From contig JBAWUJ010000079.1 of NCBI GenBank assembly GCA_037176705.1, positions 248,001-312,000 on the forward strand: 64,000 nt of DNA. Reading direction: 5' to 3'. Below are positions 61,450 through 64,000 of the stretch, in pieces. The position numbers and the translations under genes were made by a program. The DNA comes from Molossus alvarezi (Eukaryota > Chordata > Mammalia > Chiroptera > Molossidae). Numbering within the stretch: position 1 is the first letter of the stretch; every line of letters starts with the position of its first letter. Under the pieces are notes generated by a model. It was given only the letters and a program-made list of their open reading frames with translations, ran no database searches and was not told the DNA's origin.

Positions 61450-63210
61450 TTCACTGACCTTCCCTCTCACTACTACCCTGGGTACCTTCATTTGACTTGA
61501 GACATTTTTTCTACAATTATTTTGGATAGGACAATCACAGGTAAAATAACTCACCATGGAGTGCTCAGCACCTGGGCTCCTCAGAAACACATCCACCTCC
61601 CAGCTTCCCCCACTGGGTCCTGCATTACTTGGTAGTGCTGCAGGGCTTTGGCCACAGGTCCTTCCCACCTAGCCTACTACTCTGTGTCCCCAGTCTGACC
61701 TCCACATTCATCAAGTAGTTTAGCAAGTCTTTATCTTGGTCTTCAATGATGGCTGGTATCTGGCAGGGGTTCAGAATCTGCTTTTTGGTCAAGGATTTAC
61801 AGAGATTATCAAATGGAGAGCTCAAAGGCACAGAGCACAAGGGAGACCACAGTGGGTCATTCCCATGAACTGCAGACATTGCCTCCTGTCCAAACTCCTC
61901 TTCATCTGCCTTTCTTACATATTCTGACAACCATACTACCTCTGGCTTTATGTTCTCCCTTAAGACTTCCTGCAGTAATAAAAGAAAAATGCCTTTACAA
62001 CACTTTCCTGAGCCCCCCCCCCCCTGACCTCTGTGTGCTGCTTCAGAGGACTCAGATATAAGGGTGTGTGCATATATTTTCTCACTGCTCTTCAGTCCCC
62101 TGAGAAATGTCTGTGTGTTCTCCAAAACAGTGTCAGCACACATCGTCTTGAAATCCCTTTGTTTGACAACAGCTGCTCCAATTTGGAATTTCTCAGCTTG
62201 CAGTGACATTATTTACGTCTGTGTGTGGGTGCATGTACCTGTGCTCATATAATTGTGCCTGTGTGTGATGATGAAAGGAGGGTGGACACTCAAATTTGTA
62301 TTGTCTTAAATTCATTTTGTCATCAGTTGTTTCTGAGAGGAGATACAGGAATCACTCGGCTTATATTTCGTTAGTAACTAACTGTGTTTCCGCACTGAGA
62401 TCATTGTTAAAAATTTTTTTGAGGTTGTTGGCAGGAGGTACAATAGAAAATGAAGAAACTTTAGATTGACAAAAACAATGGATGATTCCAATATGTGATT
62501 TGTGGCAGTGGTACCCGATGCTGATACTTTTTGTCCTAGAGACTGACTGACAGATTCACACTCTCCCAGGTTAGTGCCACCAGGAATGACAGGCTGTTTC
62601 CTCTGCAACTGAACCTTCACCTTGGCCAGGCTCCTTCTGCCTGTTTCAAAGTCAAGCCAGGGCATCGTCAAGGAAACTGCTTTAAACCAGACGCCGGGAA
62701 TGATCTACTTTCTGTGCTCAAGAATGGGCTTTCTTTGCTAGCAGCCTTGCACTTCACTGGAATGTAGGCCCTGCAAGCTTGATCTCTCTCAAAGTTCAGC
62801 TGAAACTGACTGAAGGGACTGCAGTTCCTCCAGTGCCTCTCCGGTGCTCCAGGCACTGGTCCCACCAGGCCCTGTATCTGTTCGCTGCTCCTCCTCAGGC
62901 TTGTTCTCTTTGGGTATTGGGCGTTGGCCTCCTTGGTGGTCCACCTTTGCTCCCCAGTGGAGAGTCCCACCACCCACATGGAGAGTCCATGTCCAGGATC
63001 CGCTCTGTTCCCAGCAGTGGCTCTGCCCTCACCTCCAGAGTTTCTGCTACTCTCAGAGTTCACCCTGAAACTGGAGGTGACTGTGCCATCCCACATACCT
63101 GGGCTTGCAGGGTCCCCTTTTCTCGGCACCACCCACAGGTAGTGCTTCAGGAATCCTGCCCTGTTTTGACCTGAAGGGCCCTTCCAGGTCCTGTGCTGAC
63201 CCACGGTGCC
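61450..63210 (-). pseudogene. TSPY-family pseudogene, locus A, right arm, exons 3-4 deleted
   Basis: Exon 1 remnants at about 63190-62700 include 'STGEALEELQSLQ' (62977-62789) and 'NFERDQACRAYIPVKCKA' in a different frame, so exon 1 is frameshifted. The frame 62209-61625 (194 codons) runs through former intron 1 and exon 2 ('IPAIIEDQDKDLLNYLMNVE'). It then passes directly into the last exon ('KDLWPKPCSTTK'), because about 600 bp that held exons 3 and 4 in the left arm are gone. The hallmark NFFNWFS block is absent. It is not expected to make a TSPY protein. Confidence 0.83.
61625..62209 (-). pseudogene. 194-codon fused frame in TSPY-A (right)
   Basis: The start codon is ATG at 62209. The first about 100 codons correspond to intron sequence in TSPY genes. 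The remainder joins exon 2 and the last exon. A run of C (about 62012-62024) makes 'GGGGSGK' and could vary in length. Coding is doubtful. Confidence 0.5.
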
Positions 63211-64000
63211 AGGGGAGCCACCCTGTCTTCAGATGCAGCCCATCTCCCCATGTGGCCGTGGCTCTGAGCTGAGTAGCTGGTAAGAAGCAGCAAGGAGCAG
63301 CAAGTGTCTGCTGCTGAGCCAGGGAGCCCACAATGTGTAGCTAGTGTTCTGTTTTGAGGAGGACATTTGCTTTAAGGGGTGGGCCTCTACACAAGAGTTT
63401 GGTAGTTCCCTTACAGAAAGACAGCTGAGCAAACTGTGTGAGCTTTGCTTGCCACATCCATCCGGCTCCTCCCAACTACCCTAGCAGAGAGGGAGATAGA
63501 CTTCATCCCCCTCTGCTCCTCCCTCTTTCCCACACCTGGGCCTGCCCCCATAAGCAGGCCCACAGAGCTCAGAAAACCTCACAACCCGACATTATCTGTG
63601 GGTTTTCTGGGTATCCACACCTACCCTTTGTACTAAAAAGACTCACCTTATATGTGCACATAGTAAATTAGGGCTCTGTGTCACTTTCAACTGAGGCATG
63701 TTTACCTGTGGTAAAATGGACAGCGGCAGCCCTGGTCTGGGGTTGGATTGGTTGGAGTGTGGTCCCATTTACCACACAGGTGGTGTTTCCCAAGCCGTAT
63801 TCAGGGTCAAATCTAGTTTTTTGTTTAGTTCTCTAGTTAGAGTGTTTACTGGAGATAACTGAGCTATGTGTCTGTGTCCTCTCTCTTAGTCTCTCTCTCT
63901 CCTATTATTTCTCTTTCTCACATCAGTAAGTTATCTTCAGTGAGGAGTAAGTAAAGACATAGACAGTAATCACAAACTGGGCAGTGGGGCGGTCTCACAT
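63211..64000. other. Upstream region of TSPY-A, right arm, continuing past window
   Basis: Mirror of 28.44-29.2 kb (for example 'cttgctgctccttgctgctt'/'aagcagcaaggagcagcaag'). No gene recognised. Confidence 0.6.

Larger units (their letters stand above)
55366..64000 (-). repeat. Right arm of large imperfect inverted repeat
   Basis: Reverse complement of 28440-37890 at roughly 85-92% identity in sampled stretches. The inner edge at 55366 pairs with 37890. The right arm runs to the window end and probably further. It carries TSPY B then A, both on the minus strand, and lacks about 600-800 bp corresponding to left 30.8-31.4 kb. Confidence 0.9.

Noticed and set aside
62010..62026. C-run as a functional G-quadruplex
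   Set aside because: A single homopolymer run in a decayed intron, absent from the left arm. Slippage is the simpler explanation.
1..64000. CRISPR array, bacterial operon or intact virus
   Set aside because: No direct-repeat/spacer array, no bacterial gene spacing and no long retroviral gag/pol/env frames. All reverse-transcriptase fragments match LINE-1 ORF2.

Overview
The window looks like mammalian, almost certainly bat, heterochromatin-like DNA. It is built mostly of LINE-1 copies and tRNA-derived SINEs. The SINEs begin with a tRNA-like head ('ctggccggtttggctcagcggttagagcg') and end in a CT-rich stretch and a 'cctcgggtgaggataaaa' tail, which resembles the VES-type SINEs of yangochiropteran bats. 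No prokaryotic or viral gene organisation is present. The only host gene family I recognise is TSPY (testis-specific Y-encoded protein, SET/NAP histone-chaperone superfamily). It is present in four multi-exon copies arranged head-to-head around a spacer, which suggests a Y-chromosome ampliconic region. The species and the chromosome are inferences.

Layout. From 1 to about 16.97 kb there are LINE-1 copies (a near full-length minus-strand copy at 2.68-8.92 kb, a 3' half at 11.0-12.65 kb, and a minus-strand copy at 14.06-16.97 kb), with SINEs and unassigned DNA. From 16.98 to 25.4 kb there is a diverged tandem array of roughly 0.7-1 kb units. Each unit carries one copy of a CTCF-like core (CCACTAGGTGGCAGCAC type) in the same orientation, and LINE-1 debris lies between some units. 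From 25.4 to 28.25 kb there are rearranged LINE-1 ends, SINEs and a 470-bp block (R) that recurs inverted at 37.9-38.4 kb.

From about 28.4 to 37.89 kb lies the left arm of a large imperfect inverted repeat. Its mirror-image right arm runs from 55.37 kb to the window end and probably beyond. Each arm carries two TSPY-family loci in the same order: A (29.2-31.5 kb; 61.5-63.2 kb) and B (34.56-37.4 kb; 55.9-58.68 kb). The 17.5-kb spacer holds unassigned DNA, three LINE-1 copies of which two have SINEs or other LINE-1s inserted, and a cluster of SINEs. The arms look about 85-92% identical in the stretches compared by eye, so they are not being kept identical by recent gene conversion.

Three of the four TSPY loci carry clear inactivating lesions. 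The right B copy is the best preserved. Its exons 2-5 are open, in phase and flanked by canonical splice sites, but the 5' part of its exon 1 is disrupted. All repeat boundaries are estimates by eye.
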